Shown here piece after piece: positions 6,528-7,787 of a DNA stretch of 7,787 bases. The position numbers were made by a program, and so were the translations under genes. The notes beneath the pieces were generated by a model, which worked only from the letters and a program-made list of their open reading frames with translations, had not been told where the DNA came from and did not search any database. Origin of the DNA: an uncultured Desulfohalobiaceae bacterium (GTDB taxonomy: Bacteria; Desulfobacterota; Desulfovibrionia; Desulfovibrionales; Desulfonatronovibrionaceae); the NCBI GenBank assembly GCA_913055195.1, contig CAJXJU010000050.1, forward strand, positions 1-7,787, in the 5' to 3' direction. Position 1 is the stretch's first letter. Each line of letters starts with the position of its first letter.

Positions 6528-7573
6528 TCGAACAAAATCTGAACTGCTTCCTCCCCCTCTTTTCTGGATTCAATTTGTCCAATCTCCCAGGCCGGACAGT
6601 TAAGGGCTTTTAAGCGGGAGAGAACGTCCTCTTTTATTTCGGCAGAGACCACAACCATAAATCCAATCCCGCAATTAAATATTTGAAGCATCTCCTCCCA
6701 TGACAGGCTGGCCTGATTTTTTAGCCAGTGGAAAATTGGGAGAACCTCCCAGCGGCCAAAATCAATGCGGGCTTTTAGTCCTTTAGGCAAAATGCGGGGA
6801 ATATTGTCATAGAAGCCGCCACCCGTGATATGCACAAGTCCTTTAACTTCCAGGTCCCGCAGGAGATTTAAAACAATAGGTACATAAATTCTGGTAGGCT
6901 CAAGCAGGACTTCCTTCACTGTTTGTTCTGTTCCCGGGAAATTATCATCGCCATTTAGACCGGAGTCGGCCAAAATTTTTCGGACCAGGGAGTAACCATT
7001 GGAATGGAGACCGGAAGAAGCCAGACCAATAATAATATCTCCAGTTCTTATCCCTGCTCCATCAATAATTTTATTATTATCCACTATACCAACACAAAAG
7101 CCAGACAGATCATACTCTCCAGGCCCATAGAAGTCTGGCATTTCTGCTGTTTCTCCGCCCAGCAGGGCGCATCCTGCCTGTTTGCAGCCAATGGCTATAC
7201 CCTCAATTACCCGCCGGGTTTTTTCAATCTCAAGTTTGCCGGTTGCAAAATAGTCCAGAAAGAATAAGGGCTTTGCTCCTTGAACAACGACATCATTAAC
7301 ACTCATGGCCACTAAATCAATGCCAATGGTATGGTGTACATCAAAGGTAAACGCCAGTTTTAGCTTTGTGCCTACACCATCTGTAGCTGCTACCAGAACC
7401 GGATCTTGCAGGTGATTCAGGTCCGGGCGAAAAAGTCCGCCAAATCCTCCAATATCGGTCATGACGCCTTTTGTAAAAGTGCTGGCCACAATGGATTTGA
7501 TGTTCTGGACAAGCTGATTTCCAGCCTGAATATCAACGCCTGCCTCTTTGTAAGCCCGATCTCTATTGGTCAT
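6524..7573 (-). CDS. purM: Phosphoribosylformylglycinamidine cyclo-ligase (AIR synthetase)
   Basis: This is the fifth step of de novo purine synthesis: formylglycinamidine ribonucleotide plus ATP gives aminoimidazole ribonucleotide. The enzyme is a cytosolic homodimer of the PurM/PurL/SelD/HypE ATP-binding superfamily. It has 349 residues, close to E. coli (345). Hallmarks in order are YKEAGVDIQAGNQ near the start, GGFGGLF, TDGVGTKLKLAF (D65-G-V-G-T-K70), GIDLVAMSVNDVVVQGA, GGETAEMP (139-146), GLASSGLHSNGYSLVR, HITGGGFYDNIPR and FNCGIGF. The start is the ATG at 7571-7573, behind AAAGGGAG. The reading frame stays open up to 7777, but those extra 68 residues translate intergenic repeat and are not PurM. 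The stop codon overlaps that of the convergent radical SAM gene. PurN or other pur genes are not in the window. Confidence 0.97.
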   Translation of the reverse strand: MTNRDRAYKEAGVDIQAGNQLVQNIKSIVASTFTKGVMTDIGGFGGLFRPDLNHLQDPVLVAATDGVGTKLKLAFTFDVHHTIGIDLVAMSVNDVVVQGAKPLFFLDYFATGKLEIEKTRRVIEGIAIGCKQAGCALLGGETAEMPDFYGPGEYDLSGFCVGIVDNNKIIDGAGIRTGDIIIGLASSGLHSNGYSLVRKILADSGLNGDDNFPGTEQTVKEVLLEPTRIYVPIVLNLLRDLEVKGLVHITGGGFYDNIPRILPKGLKARIDFGRWEVLPIFHWLKNQASLSWEEMLQIFNCGIGFMVVVSAEIKEDVLSRLKALNCPAWEIGQIESRKEGEEAVQILFD

Positions 7574-7578
7574 TTTTA

Positions 7579-7586
7579 CTCCCTTT
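7579..7586 (-). promoter_or_regulatory. Ribosome binding site that sets the purM start
   Basis: On the minus strand AAAGGGAG lies 5 nt ahead of the ATG at 7573. It fixes the start at the family-typical N-terminus and rules out the longer open frame that begins at 7777. Confidence 0.85.
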
Positions 7587-7603
7587 GTTTTTTTGAGGTA
7601 TAT

Positions 7604-7633
7604 CTTATAATCGACAGGAACGATTGCTTGCCA
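7604..7633 (-). promoter_or_regulatory. Weak candidate promoter for purM
   Basis: On the minus strand TATAAG (7604-7609) is a fair -10. TGGCAA (7628-7633) is a poor -35 (3 of 6) at 18-nt spacing. The position, about 30 nt ahead of the start codon, is sensible. No PurR-type operator or purine riboswitch was recognised. Confidence 0.3.
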
Positions 7634-7715
7634 TATTTTTTTGACGATGTAAATTTGGAGACGGTTGCTCTGGTATCTGAGCGCAGACACCGAGCAGCTA
7701 TTAAAAGTATGGTAA

Positions 7716-7743
7716 CTCAACTTTCTGAGTTGCGAAAGTTGAG
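7716..7743. repeat. 10-bp inverted repeat upstream of purM
   Basis: CTCAACTTTC (7716-7725) and GAAAGTTGAG (7734-7743) are perfect inverted arms around an 8-nt loop, TGAGTTGC. There is no T-run, and it lies about 140 nt ahead of purM, directly next to the TTCGRATTT repeat. The CTCAAC/GTTGAG words recall those between the HD gene and rplM. It could be an operator, a small hairpin or part of a composite repeat. Confidence 0.55.
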
Positions 7744-7787
7744 AAATCCGAAATTCGAATATCGAAATCCGAAACAAATTCGAATTT
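7744..7787 (-). repeat. TTCGRATTT-type dispersed repeat, right copy
   Basis: This is the inverted copy of the left-edge repeat at 113-156 (41 of 44 identical). It may continue beyond the window. When translated on the minus strand it gives peptides of the FRISIFEFRI type, a common sign of this kind of AT-rich repeat being miscalled as protein. Confidence 0.75.

Noticed and set aside
1..7787. Defence, phage, CRISPR or mobile-element system
   Set aside because: The genes are lon, an HD hydrolase, rplM, rpsI, a radical SAM gene and purM. There is no nuclease, integrase, transposase, spacer array or toxin-antitoxin pair, and the HD protein lacks partner genes that would suggest defence.

Overview
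The window looks like a piece of a bacterial chromosome of moderate, AT-leaning base composition, most likely from a sulfate-reducer-type deltaproteobacterium (Desulfobacterota), probably in or near the Desulfovibrionales. This placement rests on the flavour of the Lon N-terminal domain, a long two-part HD hydrolase, and an uncharacterised radical SAM protein behind rplM-rpsI. It comes from recognition by eye, not from a search. All the recognised genes look intact, and nothing suggests a phage, plasmid, insertion sequence or CRISPR locus.

Layout, left to right. Positions 1-295 hold no gene. They contain an AT-rich TTCGRATTT-type repeat and a cluster of GACTC words, and lead into lon (296-2734, +), the ATP-dependent protease. 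Lon converges on a minus-strand gene for a 413-residue HD-domain phosphohydrolase (2799-4040). A short GC-rich palindrome sits in the 64-nt gap between them. A 285-nt divergent intergenic region (4041-4325) with repeated GTTGAG/CTCAAC words carries a plausible promoter for the ribosomal pair rplM (L13) and rpsI (S9), and a possible 11-codon leader ORF. A strong rho-independent terminator follows rpsI. Next is a 421-residue radical SAM protein (5262-6527, +), whose stop overlaps by 4 nt the stop of purM, which runs the other way (6524-7573, -). The right edge is the purM upstream region. It holds a 10-bp hairpin and a second, inverted copy of the left-edge repeat.

How the genes relate. Most of this is core housekeeping: protein quality control (Lon), ribosome assembly (L13, S9) and de novo purine synthesis (PurM). 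The two less ordinary genes are the HD protein and the radical SAM protein. The HD protein appears to be an internal duplication in which only the second copy keeps the full YfbR-like metal and substrate residues. The radical SAM protein has a clear CX3CX2C cluster motif behind a roughly 180-residue N-terminal region of unknown role. I see no multi-gene defence or biosynthetic system. The points most worth following up are the HD duplication, the radical SAM protein, the rplM leader and the families of intergenic repeats.
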